Source: an uncultured Chitinophagaceae bacterium (lineage in GTDB: Bacteria > Bacteroidota > Bacteroidia > Chitinophagales > Chitinophagaceae). Taken from it: a stretch of 64,000 nucleotides of DNA. The notes beneath the pieces are model-generated. The model was not told where the DNA came from. It was given only the letters and a program-made list of their open reading frames with translations, and did no database searches. Made by a program: the position numbers and the translations under genes. Location: positions 1 through 64,000 of the forward strand of contig CALMYJ010000020.1 of the NCBI GenBank assembly GCA_937873715.1. Direction: 5' to 3'. Shown here piece by piece: positions 1 to 8,979 of the stretch; position 1 is the stretch's first letter; each line of letters starts with the position of its first letter.

Positions 1-506
1 TTATCCCACTGTGGATAACAACAAAAAAGAGTCAACTGATTTCAGGACGAGACAGGACGAGACAAAGCTGGTTTCGCTTTCGGTGCGGTTTCCTTTCCTA
101 ACACAATAGTTCATTCTAATTTGTCACTGTATTGCTCACGTCTTTTGACAGGCTTCAGCATTTCGCAGCAAGGTTCGTTAGCGTTTTCATTATTACAGTG
201 CGTTTGCGTTTAGACAAGTTGGCTTTCTGCCTTTTCGGCCAGCGTTTCCGGTTAGACACAGGCACACTTAAAATTGCTGATGTTTTTGGCTTTAGCTGCA
301 GTGGCCGTTTTCATGTTGTAGCCCCTACTCTATTTGGCGGCAGTTCGCCTTTAGGATTTCGTAAGCACTTTTTGTAGGTTCGCCCAAAATTGGTATTGCC
401 AATAGTGGGGCTTGATATTATAATAATCATCAGTAGTAATTTTGTTGTACTTCGGTTCGGAACTTAACTACGAAACGATCAGGATTTATCAAAATACTTG
501 TTGTTT
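1..506. other. Non-coding stretch before the Sel1/WG gene
   Basis: No convincing gene is present. The open frames here start at TTG and have no recognisable domain. Bases 1-18 form an interrupted palindrome (TTATCC, six bases, GGATAA) whose right half, 10-18, reads TTATCCACA on the minus strand and so matches a DnaA box. Bases 44-63 are a 10-bp unit (AGGACGAGAC) repeated twice. One DnaA-like site does not make an origin. The rest looks like ordinary spacer and presumably contains the promoter of the next gene. Confidence 0.5.
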
Positions 507-2177
507 ATGCATTTCTTCAACTTGCTTTCCCGTCTAATCCTTTTAGCTGGTTTTGTATTGGCAAATATCTGCGAAGCAGCCTCTCAAACCCCAATAACCT
601 TCGATCCCATATCAAAAACGTTTAAGGTTGATGTATTTGAGCAGGCCCGACGAAATCCCACGTTAGACAGAAAACAACAAGCAATAACGAGCGAACGACA
701 ACCCACTCCTGCAGAATTAGCCGCAGACAAACGAGGTGCGGCAGATGAAGAAAGACGGAAAGCGGCCGAAGCATCTGAACATGCCCTTCAGGTAAATACG
801 CTCGGTATGGCACAATATAGTGCCGGGAATTACCACGCTGCTTCTTTGCTTTTCAGGCAGGCGGCTGAAAGAGGATTTCCCGGCGCCTGGTACAACCTGG
901 GTATGATACACTACCAGGGGCTCGGCACCACCGTAAACTTTGACAGTGCCTACAAATTTTACCTCAAAGGACATGTATTTGGAAGCTGCCAGGCTACCTA
1001 TGCCCTTGCTCATTTATATCTTTCAGGACTTGGTGTAAAGCAGGATAGCGCCAAAGCGGCCTACTATTTTCGCCAGGCTACTCAAGGAGCAGTGCCGGAG
1101 GATATTAACAATAAGTCCAGATTATGGCTGGAAAAGCTAAGAAACAGCCCCAACCCTGAAGTGCGGTTCTATACACATTTCGATTATTATACTCCTGTGC
1201 CAGACATACCTGGCTATTACTATATCTGTAAAGGCAGTGTTGATCCGGCTTTCCGTAATATCAATATCATGAACGACATGTGGGAAGTGCTGCTACCTTC
1301 GAACAATACACCAGTAAGATTATTTGGCAACAAGCTCATTATACAGGGCTATCCTAATGGAGGCAAATTTAGTTTATGGAAACTGGAAAAAAGCAAAGCA
1401 GAACCCTTTGCCAATAGGAGCTTTGAATCTGCCTTTTTTGATGTAGGAACCGGCTACCTCTTTGCCAAAGTAGAAAACGAACCTACCACCTTTATTTTTG
1501 ATACCAACGGTATTGTTTTCAACCAGCCCGGAAAGATGGTCTATCCAATAAGAATTAACAGCGAGACTTTCCTTGAAATCAATGATGATGATTCCTTTAG
1601 TATAGTTAACCGGAACTTTAAGCCTTTTTTCGGACCTTTACGCGGCAAAAGAACCTGGATAGAAGCCAATGGTGTTGTATTTACTAACGGCAACAAAATG
1701 GGTGTTGCCGCATGGAACGGAAAAATAATCCTACATCCCGAATATGACGTAGTGGACTCAATCCAATCAGGCCTGCGAATTGTTGGCATAAAGCAAAACC
1801 CTAGCGAAAAGCTACGTATGTATGAATCCCACGGCAAAACTTCCATTACCAAAAGGTACATTACAAACATGCTATGGGGAATAAAGGACAGTTTGGGCAA
1901 AGACCTTTTGCCGGTGAAATATAGTAAGATCGAATTTCTTCAGGGCGGATTAATAGCAGCGGCCATACTGGAAAAGCCTTCCGGAAGTATTCTTGAATAC
2001 GATAGGTATGGCATCTATACAGCAGAGGGTGAACTTTTATTACCGCATAAGTACGCTGTTTTTAAAGGGAAGACTACCGCTATTGATGAATACCTGCTTT
2101 ACGACCAAAATCAAAAACGCTGGATATTTAATACTACCAACCGCACTTTGCGTAAGGCAAAACTTACAGATCACTAA
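507..2177 (+). CDS. Secreted Sel1-repeat and WG-repeat protein
   Basis: This 556-aa protein opens with a signal peptide (hydrophobic stretch LLSRLILLAGFVLANIC, cleavage near EAASQ), so it is exported. Residues of about 100-190 form two to three Sel1-like helical repeats (pattern AxYxLGxxYxxGxG, for example WYNLGMIHYQGLG and YALAHLYLSGLG). The C-terminal half carries degenerate WG/KWG-type beta repeats (WGIKDSLGKDLLPVKY, YGIYTAEGELLLPHKY). Both repeat types are protein-interaction scaffolds, and no catalytic motif is seen. The frame opens at TTG 498, but the ATG at 507 gives a better signal peptide, so I chose it. It stands alone on the plus strand and converges on the MDR gene. The specific role is unknown. 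Confidence 0.8.
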   Translation: MHFFNLLSRLILLAGFVLANICEAASQTPITFDPISKTFKVDVFEQARRNPTLDRKQQAITSERQPTPAELAADKRGAADEERRKAAEASEHALQVNTLGMAQYSAGNYHAASLLFRQAAERGFPGAWYNLGMIHYQGLGTTVNFDSAYKFYLKGHVFGSCQATYALAHLYLSGLGVKQDSAKAAYYFRQATQGAVPEDINNKSRLWLEKLRNSPNPEVRFYTHFDYYTPVPDIPGYYYICKGSVDPAFRNINIMNDMWEVLLPSNNTPVRLFGNKLIIQGYPNGGKFSLWKLEKSKAEPFANRSFESAFFDVGTGYLFAKVENEPTTFIFDTNGIVFNQPGKMVYPIRINSETFLEINDDDSFSIVNRNFKPFFGPLRGKRTWIEANGVVFTNGNKMGVAAWNGKIILHPEYDVVDSIQSGLRIVGIKQNPSEKLRMYESHGKTSITKRYITNMLWGIKDSLGKDLLPVKYSKIEFLQGGLIAAAILEKPSGSILEYDRYGIYTAEGELLLPHKYAVFKGKTTAIDEYLLYDQNQKRWIFNTTNRTLRKAKLTDH

Positions 2178-2210
2178 TGTAGATCCTGTAAAAATTCAAA
2201 TACCGGCAAT

Positions 2211-3215
2211 TTATTTTAATTTAATAACGATTTTACCTTTACTGCGGCCCGTTTCAACATAAGCCATTGCCTCATTGGTTTGTTCAAACGGAAACACTTT
2301 ATCAATAACAGGCTTTATAACACCAGATTCAATAAGTGTTGTAATCTTACTTAGCTGGTTTCCTTCCGCTCTCATGAACAAAAAAGTAAAATTAACATTC
2401 CGCTTCTTTGCATATTTTTTTGCAGCAGCACTTAAAAGTTTTGTTATAAATTTCAAATGCCAGGCCAACCCAAGTTGCGCTGCAAACTCAGGTGTTGGGG
2501 GGCCAGTAAGACTAATAAGCTGACCACCGGGTTTTAAAATGCGTAATGATTTTTCAAGAATTTTTTTATTCTTGTTGCTATGCAGCACCACATCATAATC
2601 TTTTAGTCTCGCCTCAAAATCTTCGCTCTTGTAATCAATCACCACATCAGCACCCAAACTTTTTACCAAAGCAAAATTGCCGGCGCTTGTAGTTGTAGCA
2701 ACAGTTGCACCCAAATGTTTTGCTAACTGAATGGCAAAAGTTCCAACACCGCCTGAACCAGCCTGTATAAAAACTTTTTGCCCTTTCTTCAACTTCGCAA
2801 TTTCAACAAGAGCCTGCCATGCAGTCAACCCAATCAATGGAATTGATGCAGCTTCTTGCATACTGATGTTTATGGGCTTTAAGGCAACATCATTTTCATG
2901 TATTGAAATCAGTTCGGCAAAAGTTCCAATATTGTAGTCGGAAGGCCTTGCATAAACTTCGTCACCAACTTTGAATCTACTAACTTTTGAACCCACTTTT
3001 GTTATAACTCCAGCCACATCGTGCCCGTTTATAAATGGTGGTTTGTACGTCAAAAACAATTTGAATTCACCATTTCTAATCATTGAATCCAATTGGTTGA
3101 CACCGGCTGAATGAACTTGCACCAATACATCATTAACATCTACAGTTGGTTCGGCCCAATCCGTTAAATGCAATTTTTCATTTTTGCCGTATCTTTTTAC
3201 TATGAATGCTTTCAT
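2211..3215 (-). CDS. MDR-family NAD(P)-dependent alcohol dehydrogenase / quinone oxidoreductase
   Basis: The 334-aa protein is a medium-chain dehydrogenase/reductase. It has an N-terminal GroES-like domain (motif GHDVAGVI) and a Rossmann nucleotide-binding domain with the glycine motif GSGGVGTFAIQLAKHLGA. The cysteine ligands of the structural zinc are missing, which places it with the zinc-independent quinone oxidoreductase/enoyl reductase branch. Such enzymes reduce quinones or alpha,beta-unsaturated carbonyls with NADPH. The substrate cannot be inferred. It lies 16 bp downstream of the broken alpha/beta hydrolase and is probably the last gene of an SDR-hydrolase-MDR operon controlled by the divergent HxlR regulator. 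Confidence 0.88.
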   Translation of the reverse strand: MKAFIVKRYGKNEKLHLTDWAEPTVDVNDVLVQVHSAGVNQLDSMIRNGEFKLFLTYKPPFINGHDVAGVITKVGSKVSRFKVGDEVYARPSDYNIGTFAELISIHENDVALKPINISMQEAASIPLIGLTAWQALVEIAKLKKGQKVFIQAGSGGVGTFAIQLAKHLGATVATTTSAGNFALVKSLGADVVIDYKSEDFEARLKDYDVVLHSNKNKKILEKSLRILKPGGQLISLTGPPTPEFAAQLGLAWHLKFITKLLSAAAKKYAKKRNVNFTFLFMRAEGNQLSKITTLIESGVIKPVIDKVFPFEQTNEAMAYVETGRSKGKIVIKLK

Positions 3216-3231
3216 TTTTTGTTTTTTTGTT

Positions 3232-4149
3232 TTACCTGGTTAAAAATTCAATAGCCTGCGGTATAAATTCCTCATGGTATTGAAAGATGCCGCCATGACC
3301 TGAATTAGGATAGATTTTTAGTTGAGCATTTGGAAAACGCATGGCCATATCATTAGATAATGGTGAAGGTACCATTCTGTCATTATCGCCATTAGCAACA
3401 AATACAGGCAGTTTAAAAACACTCAAATCCATAGACTTTTCATTCCCCCACTTTTTTATAGCCCTGAGTTGCTTTTTTAATGCATACAGTTTTACTTTTT
3501 TATCCCTGCTTTCTTTTCTCTCTTTTAAACTGCTCAGAAATTCCCTTGCAGCCGCTTTCCCAATTTTATCCTGGTTAAAAAACAAATAAAATTTAGGATC
3601 CCTGAATGAAATCAATCCTTTGAAAATATCGCCATAAGTTCTGCCCACAACAGCGGAAATACCTGCACCACCTCTTGGACCAGTGCCGGCCAGTATTGCC
3701 TTACGAACCAATTGCGGCTCCAGCAAAAGTATTTCCTGGGTAATAAAGCCACCCATTGAAAAAGCTACAATATCTACTTGGTAGTAACCTAAAGCATGTA
3801 TAAAAGCGATGCCATCTTTAGCCATATCAGCAATACTTTCGCCTTGCTTGCCAGTAGTGGCCCCAACCCCACGGTAGTCAAAAGAAATAATTTCACGGTG
3901 TGCAGCAACAGCATCCATAATTCCTGGGTCGCAATTGTCAAGGTTTGCTGTTAAGTGATTAAAATAAATAACAGGTATATCTCCTGTTTGTCCATACGAA
4001 CGATTGGCAAACCTTATTCAGTTTGCTTCTACAAACCGGGTGGGAACTGTTGTGTATGTGTACTGCTCATGTGCAATATTGTTGCTTTGTGCATTGATTG
4101 CCTCCATTTTACTTATTATTAAAATTGTTAGAAGAAATACTTTTTTCAT
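3232..4149 (-). pseudogene. Alpha/beta hydrolase interrupted by one in-frame TGA
   Basis: Reading back from the stop, the frame runs to an ATG at 4149, immediately after the SDR stop codon, giving 306 codons. Codon 44 (minus-strand 4020-4018) is TGA in a context reading VEAN-stop-IRFANRSYG. Relatives usually have glycine here, so a GGA to TGA change would explain it. The first 20 or so codons encode a signal peptide (MKKVFLLTILIIS, then AQS). The part after the stop is intact and has the nucleophile elbow FSMGG, the acid-loop aspartate in NGDND and the histidine in NSGHGG. An internal ATG at 3918 could start a 228-aa product lacking the first beta strands. I read it as a recent nonsense pseudogene. 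A sequencing error or readthrough is the alternative. Confidence 0.85.
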
Positions 4150-4959
4150 TTAGTTGCCTTTAAACTTGTTAATATTTTTGAGTATTGAGTTTTCAAAAGT
4201 TTTATAGGAGAAATGTTGCAATCCAAGCATCAGGGATGCCCCTTTACCAACAGGGTGACTGAATTTTGGATTTTTATCTTCTACCAGTTTTACAATAGTG
4301 TCAATAACAGGAGCAGGCTCTGGTGCTTTATCAAATACATCTTTTGCAAAAGCTTCAACTCTTTTACGATAAGCTGTGTAATCAGCTATTTTACCCTCAG
4401 CAACTACAGCGCTGGTAGCAATATTGGTTTTAAAACCCATTGGCTCAACCATAGCTACTTTAATATTAAATTCATTTATTTCAAATCGCAAAGATTTGAA
4501 ATAACCTTCCAGGGCATGCTTGGAAGCTGAATAATATGCAGCCCCCGGGAAACTGATTAATCCTACAATAGAACCTACTGTAATTATTTTACCAGAGCGT
4601 TGCTTTCTAAAATAGGGCAATAACTCATTGGTGAGTTTAATGGTTCCCCAAAAGTTTGTTTCCAATTGTTGCCTGCCCTGTTCAATAGAGGTTTCTTCTG
4701 CAAGTCCGGATAAATAAAAGCCTGCATTATTAATCAATACATCTAAGCGACTGATATGCTTAAACAATTCCTTTCCAAAAGCATGAATCGAACTATCGTC
4801 AGCAATATCCAATGCCAGGATTTTAAAGGGCAATGATGCCTGAATTTTTTCAGGGCTTCTACTTGTACCGATAACATGATAACCGTTTGCATGTAGCTGT
4901 TGCGCTACCAGCAAACCAAAGCCAGAGGATGCTCCTGTAACCAAAACTGTTTGTTTCAT
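4150..4959 (-). CDS. Short-chain dehydrogenase/reductase (SDR)
   Basis: The 269-aa classical SDR has the cofactor motif TGASSGFG at residues 8-15, NNAG in the core, a catalytic serine in TVGSIVG and the active-site YSASK. Classical SDRs oxidise or reduce alcohols and carbonyls with NAD(P)(H). The substrate is not evident. It is the first gene of the minus-strand operon. Its stop codon abuts the hydrolase ATG, and the MDR oxidoreductase follows. Its promoter overlaps two perfect palindromes shared with the divergent HxlR gene, so aldehyde, quinone or electrophile-responsive control is a reasonable inference. Confidence 0.9.
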   Translation of the reverse strand: MKQTVLVTGASSGFGLLVAQQLHANGYHVIGTSRSPEKIQASLPFKILALDIADDSSIHAFGKELFKHISRLDVLINNAGFYLSGLAEETSIEQGRQQLETNFWGTIKLTNELLPYFRKQRSGKIITVGSIVGLISFPGAAYYSASKHALEGYFKSLRFEINEFNIKVAMVEPMGFKTNIATSAVVAEGKIADYTAYRKRVEAFAKDVFDKAPEPAPVIDTIVKLVEDKNPKFSHPVGKGASLMLGLQHFSYKTFENSILKNINKFKGN

Positions 4960-4992
4960 TTTCTGTTATTTAAAATTTAAGTTGTATTTTTG

Positions 4993-5007
4993 CTTGCATA
5001 TTGCAAG
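4993..5007. promoter_or_regulatory. Perfect palindrome, predicted HxlR operator 1
   Basis: CTTGCA-TAT-TGCAAG is a perfect inverted repeat just downstream of the SDR -7 element. Its centre is 32 bp (about three helical turns) from the second palindrome, which has the same half-site. HxlR-family dimers bind such sites in divergent promoters next to their own gene. Confidence 0.7.
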
Positions 5008-5009
5008 TG

Positions 5010-5040
5010 CAAATATATAACTTACTTGCATTTTGCAAGT
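5010..5040 (-). promoter_or_regulatory. Predicted promoter of the SDR operon
   Basis: On the minus strand the Bacteroidota consensus is complete: TTG (5038-5036), an 18-base spacer, then TATATTTG (5017-5010), matching TAnnTTTG. The -33 element lies inside the palindrome at 5024-5040, and the predicted start site falls near the palindrome at 4993-5007. Confidence 0.7.
5024..5040. promoter_or_regulatory. Perfect palindrome, predicted HxlR operator 2
   Basis: ACTTGCA-TTT-TGCAAGT is a perfect 17-bp inverted repeat with the same TTGCAAG half-site as operator 1. It covers the -33 element of the SDR promoter and lies 33 bp before the hxlR-like start codon. Confidence 0.72.
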
Positions 5041-5072
5041 TTTTTTTTAAAAAAATATTTTTTAATTTTTTT

Positions 5073-5480
5073 ATGGCTAAGTATAATAAGCGGTCAGATT
5101 GCCCTGTAAGTTGCTCCCTTGATGTATGGGGAGATAAGTGGTCCTTGTTGATTATAAGGGATTTAATCAATGCCAAACAATGCACCTATGGCGACTTTTT
5201 AAAGTCAGCCGAAGGTATTGCCACCAATATTTTAGCCTCCCGGTTGCTGGCATTGGAGGAAAATGGATTGATTGAAAAATTAAGCCACCCCGACAGTAAA
5301 GCAAAGGTTTTGTATAAACTCACCCCTAAAGGGATTGACCTCCTACCTTTAATGATTGAAATTGGAATATGGTCTGAAAAATACTACGACATTGACAAGG
5401 TAAAAAAAGCAGAGCTGAAAGAAGTAAAGAAAAACAAGGAGGAGTACATTAAAGCTAAAATAAAGGAATTAAGAAGCTGA
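5073..5480 (+). CDS. HxlR-family winged-helix transcriptional regulator
   Basis: The 135-aa protein matches the HxlR family: an N-terminal cysteine segment (CPVSCSLDVWGDKWSLLIIRDL), the winged helix (ILASRLLALEENGLIEKLSH) and a wing with LYKLTPKG. A lysine/glutamate-rich helix at the C terminus probably extends the dimer interface. Family members sense aldehydes, quinones or disulfide stress, often through the N-terminal cysteines, and regulate the neighbouring oxidoreductase. The frame is open upstream, but the ATG at 5073 is the conserved family start. The leader contains unusually long T and A runs (5041-5072). It is divergent from the SDR operon with two palindromes between them. Confidence 0.92.
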   Translation: MAKYNKRSDCPVSCSLDVWGDKWSLLIIRDLINAKQCTYGDFLKSAEGIATNILASRLLALEENGLIEKLSHPDSKAKVLYKLTPKGIDLLPLMIEIGIWSEKYYDIDKVKKAELKEVKKNKEEYIKAKIKELRS

Positions 5481-5564
5481 TAAATTTGTATTAAGCCTCT
5501 GCTATAACCTGTAACACGAGCACTCCAATAAGCAAACGCTGTAGCGCATATCAAAATAAAACGA

Positions 5565-6128
5565 ATGAAATACTTTTTATTGACTTTCACTTACTGCGTA
5601 CTAACATTTACAGCAAAACCCCAAAAAGCAAGTGTAGAAAAATCAACTTTTGGAATTCAAGCCGGAGTAGTGGGAATTTGGCTACACCATGAAGCTAAAT
5701 TATCAGGGCAACTATCATTAAGAAGCGAAACAGGATTGTATAGTGGAATTTTTGGGTCAAAAAACTTTTACGAAGTTGGTTTTGTAATGACACCCGTTAT
5801 TACTTTAGAACCAAGATGGTATTATAACTTAAACAACAGAGTTGCTGCATCAAAAAGTATCGCCGGAAATAACGGGAATTATTTTTCATTAAAAACAAGT
5901 TTTTACCCTGACTGGTTTGTGATATCGGATTACAATGATATAAGAGTTGTGAATCAAATTGCGATAATTCCAATGTGGGGTATACGAAGAAATATAGGAA
6001 ATCATTTTACCTTCTAAACTGGTTTTGGAATCGGCTACAGACATTATTTTTCAAAAAGTGCCGGATACCTGGATAATCAAAAAGAAGCAGCTATAGATTT
6101 GCATGTAAGAATTGGCTACCGTTTTTAA
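5565..6128 (+). pseudogene. Outer-membrane beta-barrel-like protein interrupted by one in-frame TAA
   Basis: A 188-codon frame begins with a signal peptide (MKYFLLTFTYCVLTF) followed by alternating hydrophobic/polar strands typical of a small outer-membrane barrel. Codon 151 (6015-6017) is TAA, yet the same frame continues with TGFGIGYRHYF and ends in DLHVRIGYRF just before a second stop. A terminal phenylalanine strand is the usual end of such barrels, so the post-stop part is clearly genuine. One base change (for example GAA to TAA) would account for the break. The truncated 150-aa product would lack its last strands and probably cannot insert. The function of the intact form is unknown. 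Confidence 0.78.
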
Positions 6129-6318
6129 ACAGAAAAAAGAATATTGCAAAACTTTTAAGTTCAAAAATAGCACACGCTAAAAAAGTAATAAGTGCACTAA
6201 TAGCTAAGAGGGGTTTTGCGCTATCCGTGCAGGATATAGCAATCAACGATTATCAGGCATTTAAAATAGAGGGTACAAATACAAGCTAAAAAAAATAATT
6301 TCATACCGATTATAACTT

Positions 6319-6957
6319 ATGCAAAAATATTCGGTTCTGATATGTGTCATCATCGCTGTGCTTTTTCTTGTAATAGCTACTTTACTTTATCCTGGCGGTT
6401 ATATCCTTGACAAAAATTCTGCAGGATTTGACTGGTCAAAGAATTTTTTTAGCAATTTATTTTTAGTGAAAGCGCTCAATGGCACTACAAACCCTTCAAG
6501 AATTTGGGCATTAATCGGTATGCTCTTCAATTCAATTGGATATGGACTTTTCTTTATTCATACTTCCCGAAAAATACCGCATAAGCATACAACGCTGGTT
6601 TTAAAATCTGTTGGTATTGTCAATATGTTTTTTACCTTTTTAATTGCCACAGCCTTGCATGACATTATGGTAACAGTTTCAAGTACCCTGACCATGCTTG
6701 GATTGTTTTACATCACCGTTTTCATCTTAAAGACAAAGCTTCATTGGTTAAAGGTTTTTTGTATTGCCAGCCTTCTTATATTTTACTCTACTTTGTATTT
6801 GTATGGGGCAGGACATTGGGGATTATTAGCCGTTATGCAAAAAATATCATTTATCTGCTTTACATTTTTAGTTTTGTCAATAGAATATTTCACAAGCAAC
6901 GAAGACTTTCAAAACAATAAACCCATCAGCCAAGCGATAACAGCAACGAACTACTAA
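6319..6957 (+). CDS. Hypothetical multi-pass membrane protein (DUF998-like)
   Basis: The 212-aa protein has about six hydrophobic segments and is integral to the inner membrane. The motif YPGGYILDKNSAGFDWSKNF after the first helix, followed by evenly spaced helices, resembles DUF998/Frag1-like proteins, but I assign this by pattern only. No catalytic residues are seen. It stands alone. The 190 bp upstream hold no clear gene, and the 160 bp downstream hold GC-rich spacer sequence. Confidence 0.65.
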   Translation: MQKYSVLICVIIAVLFLVIATLLYPGGYILDKNSAGFDWSKNFFSNLFLVKALNGTTNPSRIWALIGMLFNSIGYGLFFIHTSRKIPHKHTTLVLKSVGIVNMFFTFLIATALHDIMVTVSSTLTMLGLFYITVFILKTKLHWLKVFCIASLLIFYSTLYLYGAGHWGLLAVMQKISFICFTFLVLSIEYFTSNEDFQNNKPISQAITATNY

Positions 6958-7182
6958 CAGGCAGTTTGGCAATATGGCGGGCTACAGATATTTCCACAAC
7001 TTTTTATCTGCCATTACAGTTCAGTTAAAACAAATGACTAACGCCGGGCAAAAAATAAACGATGAGCTTTTAGTCATTAATTCAGTGGCGGTTAGGGGCT
7101 CACGGAATATTAATGTACACCCTTGATAAAGTTCATAACTTTAGCAAAAATTAAAACAGACCAGAACTGTATAGTGAAAAAT

Positions 7183-8364
7183 ATGAACCGTTATACCTTA
7201 CTGCTTACCATTTGCATTTCAGCCACTACCCTCAGTTTCGGACAAATCATAAAAAGAATTGATGGCACTAAAATTTCAGCCGATAGTTTACAAGCAAAAA
7301 TCCAGTACCTGATGAGAGCAGCAAACGTTTCAGGCGTAGCTGTTTCAGTTTTTAATAACAACAAACCCATATTTAGCAGAACTTATGGACTTGCCAATGT
7401 TCAAAAGCAGGTTCCTTTTGAACCATCATCTGTAATGTATGCTGCGTCTTTTTCCAAAATGCTGTTTGCATACATGGCCATGCAGTTTGTTCAGGAAAAA
7501 GTTATAGAACTCGATAAACCACTTGTGGAATACTTAACTAAACCGCTGCCTGAGTATACAATAAATGGGTGGAACAGGGGTTATCAAGACTTAAAAAATG
7601 ATGAGCGCTATAAAAAAATAACAGCCCGTATGTGCCTCACACATACCACAGGATTTCCCAACTGGCGTTGGTTTGAAGCCGATAAGAAACTAAAATTTAA
7701 GTTTGACCCGGGCACCCGTTACAGTTATTCAGGCGAAGGGCTTTACCTTCTGCAGTTTGTAATTGAACAGGTAACCGGGAAAGACTATGAAACTATTTCG
7801 CAGGAAAGGGTTTTTAAACCGTTTGGGATGATTAATACAAGCCAGGTTTGGCAATCCCGGTTTGACACAGCAATTTGTTATGGACATAACCAACAGGGCC
7901 AACCATACGAATTAATGAAATGGAAAGAGGCAAGTGCAGGCGGGTCAATGAGTACAACTTTGGAGGACTTCACAAAATTTTACAAAGCTTTAATAAGTAG
8001 CAAGGGGCTTTCAAAAAAAAGCTTCAGGGAAATGATAAGCCTGCAGTGCAGGATAAAATCAAGAAGCCAGTTTGGCCCGCTTGCACAAGTGGATAGTACC
8101 GATAACGACGATATTCAATTAGGTTATGGTTTAGGTGTTGGGGTTTTCAAAACCCGCTATGGTAACGCATTTTTTAAAGAAGGCCACGATGAGGGCTGGG
8201 GGCATTATTCGATTTGTTTTCCAGGCAAAAAAATTGCTATATTTATTATGACAAATAATGACAATGGCGAAAGCATTTTTAAAGAACTGTTAGCTTACGC
8301 AATTGGTGACACTTATACGCCCTGGCGTTGGGAAAATTACATTCCGTATAATAAAAAGAATTAA
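7183..8364 (+). CDS. Secreted serine hydrolase, class C beta-lactamase / DD-peptidase family
   Basis: The 393-aa protein starts at the ATG at 7183, which gives a proper signal peptide (MNRYTLLLTICISATTLSFG). The frame is open further upstream without one. The SxxK catalytic pair is S89-F-S-K92 in the helix ASFSKMLF. A YSYSGEG segment provides the Tyr-x-Ser/Asn motif, and GHDEGWG replaces the usual KTG/HxG region. The family hydrolyses D-amino-acid peptides, esters or beta-lactams in the periplasm. This one resembles the many Bacteroidota serine hydrolases of unknown substrate rather than AmpC. No operon partner is evident. Confidence 0.88.
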   Translation: MNRYTLLLTICISATTLSFGQIIKRIDGTKISADSLQAKIQYLMRAANVSGVAVSVFNNNKPIFSRTYGLANVQKQVPFEPSSVMYAASFSKMLFAYMAMQFVQEKVIELDKPLVEYLTKPLPEYTINGWNRGYQDLKNDERYKKITARMCLTHTTGFPNWRWFEADKKLKFKFDPGTRYSYSGEGLYLLQFVIEQVTGKDYETISQERVFKPFGMINTSQVWQSRFDTAICYGHNQQGQPYELMKWKEASAGGSMSTTLEDFTKFYKALISSKGLSKKSFREMISLQCRIKSRSQFGPLAQVDSTDNDDIQLGYGLGVGVFKTRYGNAFFKEGHDEGWGHYSICFPGKKIAIFIMTNNDNGESIFKELLAYAIGDTYTPWRWENYIPYNKKN

Positions 8365-8469
8365 CAGCAGTCAACAAACCTTATTTGTAAAAGCAGGCTA
8401 CACCATGTAACAGCAGCTATGTACATACATTAGCACCAGTTTAGCTGTAGGTATAATACTCAGCTCAGC

Positions 8470-8760
8470 TTGCTTGTTCAATTCAACAAAACATATTATG
8501 GAAAAGGAGCTATCGCTCTGTACACCCTTAGCGAATATATAGGCGAAGAAAAATTAAATAACGCTTTAAAAGAATATTTGGATAAAGTTAAATTACAACC
8601 CCCACCCTATACAACATCTATAGAAATGCTTGCCTATTTAAAAAAAGCGACACCAGGCAGTTTGCAATATTTAATTACAGACATGTTTGAAAAAAATGAC
8701 CATGAAAAATTATTGTTGTATTTCAACAAAATAATTGAACATAACAATGCCAGCCAATAA
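8470..8760 (+). pseudogene. C-terminal remnant of an M1-family aminopeptidase
   Basis: The frame encodes about 96 residues with no proper start. The segment YYGKGAIALYTLSEYIGEE followed by PPYTTSIEMLAYLKKATP strongly resembles the region after the zinc site in the M1 peptidases that Bacteroidota fuse to ABC-transporter permeases. The HExxH motif and everything before it are absent. The upstream 100 bp do not continue the protein in any frame I can read. I treat it as the leftover 3' end of a deleted gene. Confidence 0.7.
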
Positions 8761-8979
8761 CATCGGTTTTGTGTAATAAGCTATTTGGATGTAGCAGTAT
8801 CAGTTTGGGCTGAACGTATAATTTTCTGATTTAGTTCTTAATTTCAACAGCACATTTAAAGCCTGGCATTTGTATTAGTGCAGAACAATAAACGAATTCT
8901 AATCCTTTGCAAATGCCAGAAGGGTAAAGTACTATCAGGCGTTCATCAAATCAATTCATTAGTCTAAAATAGCAAAGAG

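Noticed and set aside
132..377. 81-codon open frame in the first 500 bp
   Set aside because: It starts at TTG, has no recognisable domain or signal peptide and lies in spacer sequence. The reverse strand is no better.
6129..6318. Short frame ending in IAINDYQAFKIEGTNTS that looks mildly coding
   Set aside because: No start, no family and only about 35 codons. I could not tie it to either neighbour.
6958..7122. Spacer with GGCAATATGGCGGGCT and CTAACGCC motifs that suggested integron attC-like cassettes
   Set aside because: No pair of core sites with matching inverted arms could be drawn and no integrase is present. Similar spacers are common in this group.
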